Below are positions 18,582 to 26,960 of a stretch of 64,000 nt of DNA, one piece after another. Below the pieces are notes generated by a model. That model saw only the letters and a program-made list of their open reading frames with translations, searched no databases and had not been told where the DNA came from. The stretch is from Polycladomyces abyssicola (GTDB lineage: Bacteria > Bacillota > Bacilli > Thermoactinomycetales > JIR-001). The stretch lies in the NCBI RefSeq assembly GCF_018326425.1, contig NZ_AP024601.1:608001-672000 (forward strand), read 5' to 3'. Position 1 is the stretch's first letter; every line of letters starts with the position of its first letter. A program made the position numbers and the translations under genes.

Positions 18582-19577
18582 ATGGAAAGGACAGGGAGAA
18601 TGGAGACCATCACCTATGACTGTATACGGGAGGCGGCCGCCCGGTTGAAAGGTGCCGCCCACCGGACTCCTGTGATGACATCGCGGACATTGAATAAACA
18701 AAGTGGTCGGGAAATCTACCTCAAATGTGAGCAGTTCCAACGTGGGGGCGCGTTCAAGTTCCGCGGTGCCTACAACACGATCTCCCGAATGACCGAGGAG
18801 GAAAAACAGCGCGGGGTACTCGCCTACTCATCGGGTAACCATGCCCAAGGGGTGGCGCTGGCCGCCCGGTTGTCCGGTGTTCCGGCCGTCATTTGCATAC
18901 CGACTGATGCACCGCCCGTCAAATTGGCGGCTACACGGGAGACCTACGGCGCAGAGGTGCTGACGTTTGACCGTCTGACGACGGATCGGGAAGCATTCGG
19001 ACGACAAGTGGCGGAGGAGCGGGGACTCACCATCGTTCCACCGTTTGATCATCCGCATATCATTGCGGGAGCGGGAACGGTGGCACTGGAGTTGTTGGAG
19101 GAAGTACCGGATTTGGATGCGGTGATCACGCCGATCGGTGGTGGTGGATTACTGTCGGGGACTTCGATTGCAGCCCACGGTTGGAATCCGAAGATCCGCG
19201 TATTCGGTGCAGAACCGAAACTGGCGGCAGATACATACCGTTCCCTCCAGGAGGGTAAAAGGGTGTCCATCGATCCCCCGTCGACGGTGGCAGACGGTCT
19301 TCGAGCGACAACACCCGGCGTGTTGACATTCCCCATCTTGCAATCGCATGTGGAGAACGTCGTACTGGTGACGGAGGAAGAGATTGAAGATGCGATCCGT
19401 TTTGCCCTGCTGCGATTGAAAACGGTGATAGAACCGTCAGCTGCTGTGGCGCTGGCGGCCGTGCGGAAGGGAGCTTTGCCCCGGGATTGCCGGAAAGTAG
19501 GCGTCATCCTGAGCGGAGGCAATATCGACCCGTCGTTGCTTGCGCAGTTGTGGGAGAGGGAGGCAACGAAGATTTGA
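18582..19577 (+). CDS. Threonine/serine dehydratase (PLP-dependent, TdcB/IlvA type)
   Basis: A fold-type II PLP enzyme that deaminates threonine or serine. Lys59 in GGAFKFRGAYN is the Schiff-base lysine. SSGNHAQGVALAA and GGGGLLSG (phosphate loop) are present. The roughly 330-residue length lacks the C-terminal ACT-like regulatory domain of biosynthetic IlvA, so a catabolic threonine dehydratase or serine racemase-like enzyme is likely. ATG 18582 has GGAG 7 bases upstream; ATG 18600 behind AAAGGA is an alternative. A second member of the family lies at 25537-26523. Confidence 0.88.
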   Translation: MERTGRMETITYDCIREAAARLKGAAHRTPVMTSRTLNKQSGREIYLKCEQFQRGGAFKFRGAYNTISRMTEEEKQRGVLAYSSGNHAQGVALAARLSGVPAVICIPTDAPPVKLAATRETYGAEVLTFDRLTTDREAFGRQVAEERGLTIVPPFDHPHIIAGAGTVALELLEEVPDLDAVITPIGGGGLLSGTSIAAHGWNPKIRVFGAEPKLAADTYRSLQEGKRVSIDPPSTVADGLRATTPGVLTFPILQSHVENVVLVTEEEIEDAIRFALLRLKTVIEPSAAVALAAVRKGALPRDCRKVGVILSGGNIDPSLLAQLWEREATKI

Positions 19578-19641
19578 CGCCGGTTGTTGGGGAGGAGTAT
19601 ACTCTCATTCGTGCGCATTCTGGAGAATCGAGGGGATCAAG

Positions 19642-20787
19642 ATGATGAAAACCGTGACGTCTAAAACGGACCGACGGCCGATCACACCGGATTGGGACCC
19701 TTGGGACCCTTGGTATACACGCAGCGAAAAAGGACAATACGAACTGACCAGCGTGGAATTCACCGTCACCCAACTTTGCAATTTGCGGTGTGAGCATTGC
19801 GCTGTGGGGGAAATGCTGGTCGAACGGGAGGGGATCCCCATCCCTGTCGATCAGCTGATCCGCAAGCTGGACGAAGTGGAAACCCTGAGGACGATCAGCA
19901 TCACCGGCGGCGAACCGATCCTCAACCCGCAAGTGGTAAAGGAGACGATCCGTCCCTTATTGCGCTATGCCCGTTCGCGGGGGATCTACACCCAGCTCAA
20001 CTCCAACCTGACCCTGCCCCTGTCGCGGTACGAAGACTGGATCGAAGACCTGGACGTGTTACATATCTCTTACAACTACCGGGGGCCGGAGGACTTTCAC
20101 CGCATTGTGTTTGCCCATTCCAAACAGGATGTCCCATTCAAAACGGCGGAAATGCTGTACAACCGGATGGTGGATAACGCGCGGGCATTATCCAAAGCGG
20201 GCGTGTTCGTCTCTGCGGAATCGTTGATCAGCCCGTTTACCGCGCCCCATCTCCCGCTGATGCACCGGCACATCGCCGAGATGGGATGTGTGCGCCACGA
20301 GGTGCATCCGCTGTACCCGAGCGATTTCGCCAAGAATATGGAACTGCTCAGTTTGGATCAACTGCGGGAGACCATTCTCCATTTGGTCGATCAGCGTGAT
20401 CCCGATGTGTGGATCTTGTTCGGTACCCTGCCGTTCTATCCGTGCAGCGACCGGCCGGAGGATCGCGAACTGTGGTTGAGGCTTCATCGTGAGCCCAACA
20501 TCACCGTCCGCCACGACCCCGACGGACGCAACCGGCTCAACATCAACGTCTTCACCGGAGACATCATCGTAACCGACTTCGGTGATGTTCCACCCTTGGG
20601 CAACATCCATACGGATCGTCTGATCGACGTTTTCAACCGCTGGCTGTCCCATCCGGTTGCCCGGAAACATCACTGCTACTGCCCGTCTGCCCGTTGCACC
20701 GGCCCCAACATTCTTGTGGCACAGATGTATTACAGCGACTGGAATTTCAGGAAGAGGAAAGCGGAATTGTCGGTGGTGGAGCATTGA
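19642..20787 (+). CDS. yfkAB: Radical SAM / CxCxxxxC motif protein, YfkAB type
   Basis: A 381-residue radical SAM enzyme. The [4Fe-4S]/SAM motif is CNLRCEHC (Cys46, 50, 53), followed by SITGGEPILNP. The C-terminus carries HCYCPSARC, the CxCxxxxC signature that defines the YfkAB family and suggests an auxiliary cluster. The reaction is unknown. ATG 19642 follows GAGGGG; a second ATG at 19645 is possible. It is a single gene with its own terminator. Confidence 0.9.
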   Translation: MMKTVTSKTDRRPITPDWDPWDPWYTRSEKGQYELTSVEFTVTQLCNLRCEHCAVGEMLVEREGIPIPVDQLIRKLDEVETLRTISITGGEPILNPQVVKETIRPLLRYARSRGIYTQLNSNLTLPLSRYEDWIEDLDVLHISYNYRGPEDFHRIVFAHSKQDVPFKTAEMLYNRMVDNARALSKAGVFVSAESLISPFTAPHLPLMHRHIAEMGCVRHEVHPLYPSDFAKNMELLSLDQLRETILHLVDQRDPDVWILFGTLPFYPCSDRPEDRELWLRLHREPNITVRHDPDGRNRLNINVFTGDIIVTDFGDVPPLGNIHTDRLIDVFNRWLSHPVARKHHCYCPSARCTGPNILVAQMYYSDWNFRKRKAELSVVEH

Positions 20788-20800
20788 TGTTTGGATCAGA

Positions 20801-20834
20801 CCCTCCGGTGGAAACTTCGCTGGAGGGTTTTTCA
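20801..20834 (+). terminator. Intrinsic terminator after yfkAB
   Basis: The stem CCCTCC / GGAGGG (20801-20827) is followed by TTTTTCATTTACTTTTT. Confidence 0.65.
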
Positions 20835-20997
20835 TTTACTTTTTCGGACAGGAACAAACCGTTTAGGGAAGTAGGTCATGGCACAGGACACGGGCAAAGT
20901 GTGCTTTGCTTATAGAAAGATGCCCGCGATTTAATTCCTGCGCTTTCCAAGTCCAAGGAGCCGGATTTTAAAAAGAAAACGCCGGACTTTTCGGGCG

Positions 20998-21125
20998 TTA
21001 AAATTCGAGTTCTTTCTTTAGGTGTTTGAGTGAGGCAGGTTCTCCTTCGTTCCACTTTTCCCATTGTTCCCGTTCTTCATCGTTCATCGGTACGGGATCT
21101 GCTCTTTCCTTAGTATTAGAGAGAT
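20998..21125 (-). pseudogene. Truncated copy of the small gene at 22682-22918
   Basis: The last 38 or so codons match the C-terminal half of the 78-residue protein encoded at 22682-22918, including PMNDEEREQWE and the LKKEL tail. The DNA match continues past the coding end. It also resumes with the sequence upstream of that gene (cttagtattagagag) after a jump between short GGATC repeats. About 160 bases, including the start codon, are therefore missing here. Remaining frames upstream are accidental. Confidence 0.75.
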
Positions 21126-21139
21126 TCGATTCAATCCCC

Positions 21140-21868
21140 TCACCCTTGGGTGGAGGGAGCATTGACCGATTTTGTCGCCAATTGATCAAGAAATGGAAAA
21201 TGACTCAGGTTACCCTGACAAAATACTTTCTTAGCAAAATAATGAATCGCTCCGCTCTCCATTAAGATATATCCACCAAGGAAAATGAGCACGAATGGCA
21301 CGATAATATGTCCATACCCCTTTAAAGTCTTGACTACAAGCGGATGACTTACAAGTTGATATCCAATGAAGCACCAAACAGCTACTAAGACGAGAAAAAT
21401 GGTGATGATGATAATCAATCGGGCTATGCTTTGGCTTGAAAAGAAGGGTATGTAGATCCCGATATTATCTCCACCATTAGCGAAGGTGATGGTCGCGACT
21501 TTATAAATATTGGGATGAAGGAATCTTTGAAGCCAATTCTTTTTTGCTCCTTCTTCATGAGATGACTCCTTGTTATCGTTGTCTTCAGTATCATCTTGAT
21601 TCCTAAACCTTTCCCATAGAGCCTTGATCCCCAGATAGATAGGAAAGATCCCTAATAAGCCAATCCATTCTTTCGGAATAACGAGTGCACCAAAAGCACC
21701 GATAAGACTTAGTAAAACCAACGTGATAAAGCCCAAGTATTGACCAATAATAACGTGTTGTTTTGTTAATGATCCGTTTGTTTGTGAAAACCAAGCCATT
21801 AGGAGAAATATATCATCTACATTGGTAGATGCAAAAAAAACGATCGATAATAAAACAGTAGATATCAA
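21140..21868 (-). CDS. CadD family cadmium resistance / cation exporter-like membrane protein
   Basis: A 242-residue membrane protein of the CadD (LysE-like) superfamily, thought to export Cd2+ or related cations. The N-terminal STVLLSIVFFASTNVDDIFLLM carries the family NxDD motif, and a second motif, FANGGDNIGIYIPFF, follows a central hydrophilic linker rich in Asp/Glu/Lys. TTG 21868 is preferred (AAGGGG 7 bases upstream); ATG 21889 lacks a site. The protein extends about 30 residues past the last helix, longer than typical CadD. It is AT-richer than the core genes. Confidence 0.82.
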   Translation of the reverse strand: MISTVLLSIVFFASTNVDDIFLLMAWFSQTNGSLTKQHVIIGQYLGFITLVLLSLIGAFGALVIPKEWIGLLGIFPIYLGIKALWERFRNQDDTEDNDNKESSHEEGAKKNWLQRFLHPNIYKVATITFANGGDNIGIYIPFFSSQSIARLIIIITIFLVLVAVWCFIGYQLVSHPLVVKTLKGYGHIIVPFVLIFLGGYILMESGAIHYFAKKVFCQGNLSHFPFLDQLATKSVNAPSTQG

Positions 21869-22047
21869 CTTAAAACCCCTTTCATACAAGTTCCGGATTT
21901 ACCCAGCAATAAAAGCTGGGCAGGGGGTGTGGAGGTTTTCCTTCGTTTCCCATCTTTAAGACGGATGGGTTACGACAACGATTCACGAATAGAAAAAGTG
22001 TGGTTTCTTTTGTCTTAAAACTGAAGGTATTTTCCCGCCAGAATTTA

Positions 22048-22530
22048 TTATTGTGGAGTGAGTCCCTCAGGAAAACGATCCGATACGAGATTTAAGATGA
22101 TATTGTGCTCTAGATATGCCTTTAGCCCAGCGAGTAAAAACGAGAATCCTTCTGTTGATCCGATCGCTTGTTCTACAACCTCATCCCCATTTCCGCTAAA
22201 TCCGGTGTTTGTAATACTGACGAAAGTCGTGTTATCTGCTAATGGAGTAAAAATCCACTCTACTGTTGTGGGCTTGTCATAGCCCGTCCATTCAATGAGT
22301 ATGCGCCTGTTTTGTTCAATTGCTTCTACACTAACCTGTACAGAAAAATTATACATTTCCCAATCCCACTGGATTTGCTTATTTGGTTCGAGCCTTCCAC
22401 TGCTTTTGGTAAACCAGAACTTGGTCGTGATGGCGGGATTGATAAAAGCCTCAAATACTGCGTCAACTGGTTTACGAATAAGCATTTCTGCTTTTGCAAC
22501 TGGGGGATTTGTTAGTTGAAGACCTTTCAT
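22048..22530 (-). CDS. SRPBCC / AHSA1 domain protein
   Basis: A 160-residue protein of the START-like SRPBCC superfamily (activator of Hsp90 ATPase homology domain). The pattern RKPVDAVFEAFINPAITTKFWFTKSSGRLE near the N-terminus and the following WDWEMY and VEWIF strands fit this family. The role is unknown. The start at 22530 has AAGGAC 8 bases upstream. It lies in the AT-rich accessory region between CadD and the small antitoxin-like gene. Confidence 0.85.
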   Translation of the reverse strand: MKGLQLTNPPVAKAEMLIRKPVDAVFEAFINPAITTKFWFTKSSGRLEPNKQIQWDWEMYNFSVQVSVEAIEQNRRILIEWTGYDKPTTVEWIFTPLADNTTFVSITNTGFSGNGDEVVEQAIGSTEGFSFLLAGLKAYLEHNIILNLVSDRFPEGLTPQ

Positions 22531-22681
22531 TTAGATCAGTCCTTCGTCTTATACTAAAATAAAGGAAAGTACCGACAAACCCAAGGTTTCTCATGTCACA
22601 AAAACGATCGTTTTTGAGACTATGGCAGAACCCTTTGAGTTGCCGACAAAAAGGCTTTATTTCGGTTTGTCGTTTCGGGCG

Positions 22682-22918
22682 TTAAAGTCCGAGTTCTTTC
22701 TTTAGGCGTTTGAGTGAGGTAAGTTCTCCTTCGTTCTTCTTTTCCCATTGTTCCCGTTCTTCATCGTTCATAGGCAAGGGATCAGCCGGCATGTTTTCGT
22801 ATACTTTGAAGGGGTTATCTTGTTGAATGAGGTATTTCAGGAAATCGTACGCGAAGGGGATTTTGGCCTCATTCAACTGATCGATTAATTTATACAAGTC
22901 TTCTTTTGTGATTGCCAT
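22682..22918 (-). CDS. Small antitoxin-like protein (78 aa)
   Basis: A 78-residue charged helical protein starting MAITKEDLYKLIDQLNEAKI. A hydrophobic YDFLKYLIQQD helix follows, then a Pro-rich hinge and an acidic/basic C-terminal helix. The layout (N-terminal K-x-x-L-x-x-L-I helix, short linker, C-terminal tail) resembles small antitoxins of Firmicutes, but no toxin partner is seen. AGAGGA lies 7 bases before ATG. A deleted copy of the gene is found at 20998-21125. Confidence 0.65.
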   Translation of the reverse strand: MAITKEDLYKLIDQLNEAKIPFAYDFLKYLIQQDNPFKVYENMPADPLPMNDEEREQWEKKNEGELTSLKRLKKELGL

Positions 22919-22977
22919 CGTGGAATCCTCTTCAGTGAGGATCTGACCCTTTCTTAGTATTAGAGAGGGCCCCGTGC

Positions 22978-23230
22978 TTAATAGCGAGCAGTTGTCTGAA
23001 TTGCCGGTACTCCTTTATAATATATGGCCCAAGTAATATTTCTTCCAATGTCCATCCAGTTTCCCGACACCGGTGAGCAAAATCATGTCACAGATCGTGA
23101 ATGGTGATGTCCTTAATCAGTTCCCATTCACCCACCGTGGTTTGTTTTTTCAGTTTTCGCCATCAGTGATGAATCCCCGCCTCGGTCAGCCGATCAGACC
23201 GCTGCAAAACTCACTGTTTCGGTTTCTCAT
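22978..23230 (-). pseudogene. Tyrosine recombinase relic (C-terminal catalytic region)
   Basis: Reading leftward, fragments in shifting frames give RSDRLTEAGI..., VGEWELIKDITIHDL*HDFAHR and KGVPAIQTTARY. These match the end of a XerC-like integrase: the HDLRHDFAHR box, then the segment before the catalytic tyrosine. The catalytic Arg codon of HxLRH is a TGA stop, and frames are broken elsewhere. The gene is dead and its N-terminal part is not detectable. Confidence 0.6.
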
Positions 23231-23474
23231 CTTTCATTCGTTCTTGTAAACTCAAAAAGTGCTTTTCGGGTCTGGTTCAACAAAGCCTTTGTGCCCAACG
23301 CGCAACCATCCAGACTTAACCGTCACATGTGTATCAGATTCCCTTAGCCAAGACACACACATTTACCCGACAGCCCGCTCAATAACCCAATACAAAAATG
23401 GCTTGCGAGCGTAGATCCCCTTTTTTCTCTATCCCTACGAAAGAGTGGTTTTTTTTCGTCTCCAAAACGATTGA

Positions 23475-23618
23475 GGATTAAATTTGTTGGTTAAGCAAAC
23501 CGCTCAGAGCACAAGTTTGCCTATCGAAGTTGACGAACTTGATGAAACTGACCGAGGTACAAAAGGCTTCGGTTTGACATTTAATCTTAATGAGGACTTA
23601 GATCGGATGAAACTTTGA
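23475..23618 (+). pseudogene. Possible dUTPase C-terminal relic
   Basis: A 47-codon open frame with no good start encodes ...LPIEVDELDETDRGTKGFGLT... The ETDRGTKGFG segment resembles motif V (RGxxGFGST) of trimeric dUTPases of phages. No other dUTPase motif precedes it. Chance similarity cannot be excluded. Confidence 0.35.
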
Positions 23619-23638
23619 AGCAACAATCAGGAATCAAA

Positions 23639-23770
23639 ATGGAATTGGTGCTAAAGGTTGATGACCTAGAAGTACTGGGTGTCGTCCATCAATATGAAAG
23701 TCATAGCGATGAATTGGAACTTGGCATGATTGTCGAAATGGCTTACCAAATTGTTGACAGACTCAGTTAG
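23639..23770 (+). CDS. Very small hypothetical ORF (43 aa)
   Basis: An acidic 43-residue ORF, MELVLKVDDLEVLGVVHQYE... It ends a few bases before the ribosome binding site of the next gene. It has amphipathic, protein-like composition but only a weak Shine-Dalgarno. It may be the 3' part of an older gene, since the frame is open upstream. Confidence 0.35.
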   Translation: MELVLKVDDLEVLGVVHQYESHSDELELGMIVEMAYQIVDRLS

Positions 23771-23783
23771 AGGAGGATGAATA

Positions 23784-24026
23784 ATGACCAACCTCTACCT
23801 TGATAAAATTAAGCAGGACATTCGGGAAGCACTTGACCGTCATAAATTAGCAAATAGGGGTTGGCATGCTTGGAAAACGTGTATGTACGGATTGAGGAAT
23901 TCTCGTGTCACCTTTCCCCTTAACCGCCAAATTGCCATTTACGATGGTCTTTACGGATACGCGGAAGCTGAAATCAATGATGGTGAAATTTGTGCTATTC
24001 GAATTCTCGAAAAAATAGGCAGTTAA
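23784..24026 (+). CDS. Hypothetical protein (80 aa)
   Basis: Not recognised. An 80-residue soluble protein with a clear AGAGGAGG ribosome binding site 8 bases before ATG. A charged N-terminal helix (YLDKIKQDIREALDRHK) is followed by a beta-rich C-terminal half. It sits in the accessory region 18 bases before the next gene, with which it may be cotranscribed. Phage or mobile origin is plausible from the context only. Confidence 0.55.
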   Translation: MTNLYLDKIKQDIREALDRHKLANRGWHAWKTCMYGLRNSRVTFPLNRQIAIYDGLYGYAEAEINDGEICAIRILEKIGS

Positions 24027-24044
24027 CACGACAGGAGAGAAAAA

Positions 24045-24326
24045 ATGTTTATGGCACTAGGTATCTTTGCCTTACAGGTGGGGTACGTTGCTTACTCCAC
24101 CTTTCGTTTTTTGTTGATGGTTCAGGGGAAAAAGCTTGCTGCCTCTTCCCTGTCCTTCATTGAAATCCTTATTTATACGATTGTCCTGAAATTTATTCTT
24201 GAAAACATAGGTGACATACTCAACTTGTTTGCCTACTGCTTAGGCTTTTCTGTAGGTATTTACACTGGAATGGTCATCTCAGAAAAATACAATGCACGAT
24301 TGGAGAGGAGAAAACAAATAACATGA
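24045..24326 (+). CDS. DUF5698-type membrane protein (UPF0316 N-terminal domain only)
   Basis: A 93-residue protein with three predicted transmembrane helices. It matches the membrane half of UPF0316 proteins (family pattern: LQVGYVAYSTFRFLLMVQGKK, then FIEILIYTIVLKFILENIGDILN, then YCLGFSVGIYTGMVISEK). Typical UPF0316 proteins continue with a cytoplasmic DUF2179 domain, which is absent here; the frame stops after ERRKQIT. AGGAGA lies before the ATG. Confidence 0.65.
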   Translation: MFMALGIFALQVGYVAYSTFRFLLMVQGKKLAASSLSFIEILIYTIVLKFILENIGDILNLFAYCLGFSVGIYTGMVISEKYNARLERRKQIT

Positions 24327-24387
24327 AAACATACGACTTCCATGAATAGACGTAGGGGACCGGGATAAAAGGTCCTCGACGCTTTTT

Positions 24388-25249
24388 TTATTGCCCGAAA
24401 ACGTCGTGTAATCTCTCTGCGAATTCTTGTGGATAAATTCTATACCCTCCATGATGTCCAGGAAACTCCACTACCTCTGTTTCCAGCTTTTCCGCTAATG
24501 CCACTTCACAACGGTAAGGAAAATCTCCCCGTGAAGCGTTGCCGCCGGCTGGAAGGACCCGCATCGACGAAGATTTCAACGCAATCTTCAACGTATCGAG
24601 ATCCCATGTGTGGCGGCGTATTCCCGGTACTTCAAATGTGATGAAATACGTGAGATTGGCGACGATCCCTCCATTAGGTCCTCAATCGGTTGAGCAGATC
24701 GATAGCCGGAGTTCATGCCTAGTTTTGACGAAAACTTCATGAAAGCGGAAAGAACACCCTCACGGCGAATATTCTCTTCCAGATCCTTCAACTCACGGCG
24801 AATATTTTCTTTCAGGTCCTTCAAGCTTTGTCTGGCCTGTGCTTGCTCATCGCCGAATAAAAGTTGCAATAAGATCGGCTCGTGTGGGATCAGAACTCGT
24901 ACCTGCTCGGGATGGCGGATGGACAGATCGAGTCCGATGCATGCGCCGGAGCTGCTTCCGAATACGTACGCCGGTTCATCGGTCAGTTTTGCCAACAGAC
25001 GTGAGCGTCTTCACTGTGTGTCTTCACTTGGTAATCCTCAGTCGGTTTGGCAAGATTACTGCGCGAGTGACCCCGACGGTCATAGGTAACAACTGTGTAC
25101 CGGTTAGCAAGATGGTTAGCGACATGGAGGAGCTTGTCGGCGTCACCACCTCCGCCATGGATCATAAGAAGGACGGGACCGGTTCCGCGCACCTCATAGT
25201 AGAGGTTGGCTCCAGGCACTTGCAATGTTCCTTTCTTTGTTACACTCAT
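24388..25249 (-). pseudogene. Alpha/beta hydrolase pseudogene (frameshifted)
   Basis: Three consecutive frames together make one hydrolase. The N-terminus from ATG 25249 has LMIHGGGGDADKLLHVANHL and VVTYDRRGHSRS. The middle (24588-24995) has the nucleophile elbow VFGSSSGACIG. The C-terminus (24388-24591) has the catalytic-His region FPGHHGGYRIYPQEFAERL. Frameshifts occur near 24990 and 24590. A 33-bp tandem duplication (24759-24791 and 24792-24824) repeats ENIRRELKDL in the lid region. The gene is not expected to be functional. Confidence 0.8.
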
Positions 25250-25536
25250 ATTTATCAACTCACCTTTCTGCTTATCCAAAAAAAATCGTTTTCGATCCGC
25301 TATTATTTTCTATGACAATCGGCACATAACAATGATCCCATAGTAACCTAAATAAAATGACTTGGGACAAGTGGGTTTACAAGTCACATTTCTATTTATT
25401 GGGGGGTGGCCCCAAAATCCTTCTTCGTTCCCTCCAGCCCCTATGGATGCAATTTACCACAAAATTAACCGACCCCTTACCACACAGGGAGTCGGTTTCA
25501 CATTAATCAAAACTCATGTTCCATTCTTTAGATAAA

Positions 25537-26523
25537 TTATCTCTGGCCGTAGCGATGCTCTATAGATGGGTTACTTAATAGGTTTTGCAGTCTATTCCAA
25601 GAAATGTTACGTCCAGTAACAGTGATCACTATTTTGCGATCCCTAAGTTCATCCGAATATCGTTGTAGGGCGGCTATGCCTGCTGCCCCTGACGGTTCAA
25701 CAATATATCGATGTTCGTTTATCATGGCTTTCATTGCATCGATAATTTCGGCATCTGTAACAGTTAATATACGATCAACACATTTTTGTATGATGGGGAA
25801 TGTCATCGTATCAGGATCAATGGGACCGCTTAATCCTTCCGCGATCGAGGGTTTAAGATCCACAGGTGTAACTTTTCTTTGTTTAAACCAAACAGCTAGT
25901 GTAGGACTATTGGCTGTTTGCACTCCCCAAACTTCAATCGAAGGGTTAACGGCTTTGAGAACCGTTCCTATTCCGGAAGCAAGTCCTCCGCCACCAACAC
26001 AGACAATGACTGTATCTACATCAGATAAGTCCTCTAATATTTCTAATGCGATTGTTCCATTAGCCGCTATCACTGAACGATCATTATAAGCAGATAAGAA
26101 GATGTATCCCTCTTCTTCGGCATCCTTAATAGCTGCTTGTCTCGCCGATTCAATTGAATCGAAAAACTTAATAGAAACACCGTATTGATTCAAGGTTTTT
26201 ATTTTTCCTCTATCAGTATCTTCCGGTAGATAAACATAGGCCGGTATTCCTAATTTGGACGAGGCATAAGCCAACCCAATCCCATGGTTACCAGCTGAGG
26301 GTGCGATAACACCACGTGTTTGTTGTGTTTGATCTAAGGTAAGGAGTTTGTTCAGTGATCCGCGTGGTTTGAAACTTCCCGTAACCTGCAGGTTCTCTAG
26401 TTTAAGATAAATATCTGCATTATAAAGTTGACTTAACGTTTTGGTGTACTCCAGCGGGGTATGCCGTATATAGGAACTAATACGAGAACGAGCTTGCATT
26501 ACTTCTTGAAGTGTAATGGACAT
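25537..26523 (-). CDS. PLP-dependent threonine/serine dehydratase, EutB-like
   Basis: A 328-residue fold-type II PLP enzyme. Lys52 in TGSFKPRGSLN is the cofactor lysine. SAGNHGIGLAYASS and VGGGGLASGIG are present. It is distinct from the enzyme at 18582 and AT-richer. Annotators often call similar proteins hydroxyectoine-utilisation dehydratase EutB; here no ectoine genes are adjacent, so the substrate is open. An ornithine-cyclodeaminase-like gene, the usual EutC-type partner, occurs 19 kb away. RBS AAAGGTG lies before ATG 26523. Confidence 0.82.
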   Translation of the reverse strand: MSITLQEVMQARSRISSYIRHTPLEYTKTLSQLYNADIYLKLENLQVTGSFKPRGSLNKLLTLDQTQQTRGVIAPSAGNHGIGLAYASSKLGIPAYVYLPEDTDRGKIKTLNQYGVSIKFFDSIESARQAAIKDAEEEGYIFLSAYNDRSVIAANGTIALEILEDLSDVDTVIVCVGGGGLASGIGTVLKAVNPSIEVWGVQTANSPTLAVWFKQRKVTPVDLKPSIAEGLSGPIDPDTMTFPIIQKCVDRILTVTDAEIIDAMKAMINEHRYIVEPSGAAGIAALQRYSDELRDRKIVITVTGRNISWNRLQNLLSNPSIEHRYGQR

Positions 26524-26960
26524 TTAAATCACCTTTTTAAGTGTATGTCTATCTTTAATTGATTTTGATAGGAGGTTATTGATGATTTCCAGTATAACAT
26601 AAATAAAATTTATTTAGTTTATAAATAAAAATTGTAAATTTTATATATTCGTTCGATAATATCACCGTGAAGCAAGTCTATACGGGTTTACCCTGTTGGG
26701 ATTGTCTACCATACCAACCACACCGAAACCATTCTACAAAAAGTCAAATCCAAAAAATGGCGGTGATATACCTAGAAACAGCATGAAAAACGATTCATCA
26801 TCTTCCAATTCATATGTTACTGAACACCGACGGCGGTTACTACTGGCGGACAGTCCGATCGAGAAATAGCCTTCAAGCACATGAAGGTCAGGGTGGCGTC
26901 AAAAGGGGCCACCCTGGGGATCATGCACGAAGAGAAAATACCTTTTTTCACATTCAATAT
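26524..26960. other. Intergenic region with AT-rich palindrome and hairpin
   Basis: The palindrome TAAATAAA/TTTATTTA near 26600-26617 and a minus-strand TATACT just downstream suggest promoter and operator sequence for the dehydratase gene. A stem AGGGTGGC / GCCACCCT lies at about 26887-26912. A plus-strand frame at 26840-26960 (…AFKHMKVRVASKGATLG…) looks like decayed coding sequence of unknown family. Confidence 0.4.
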
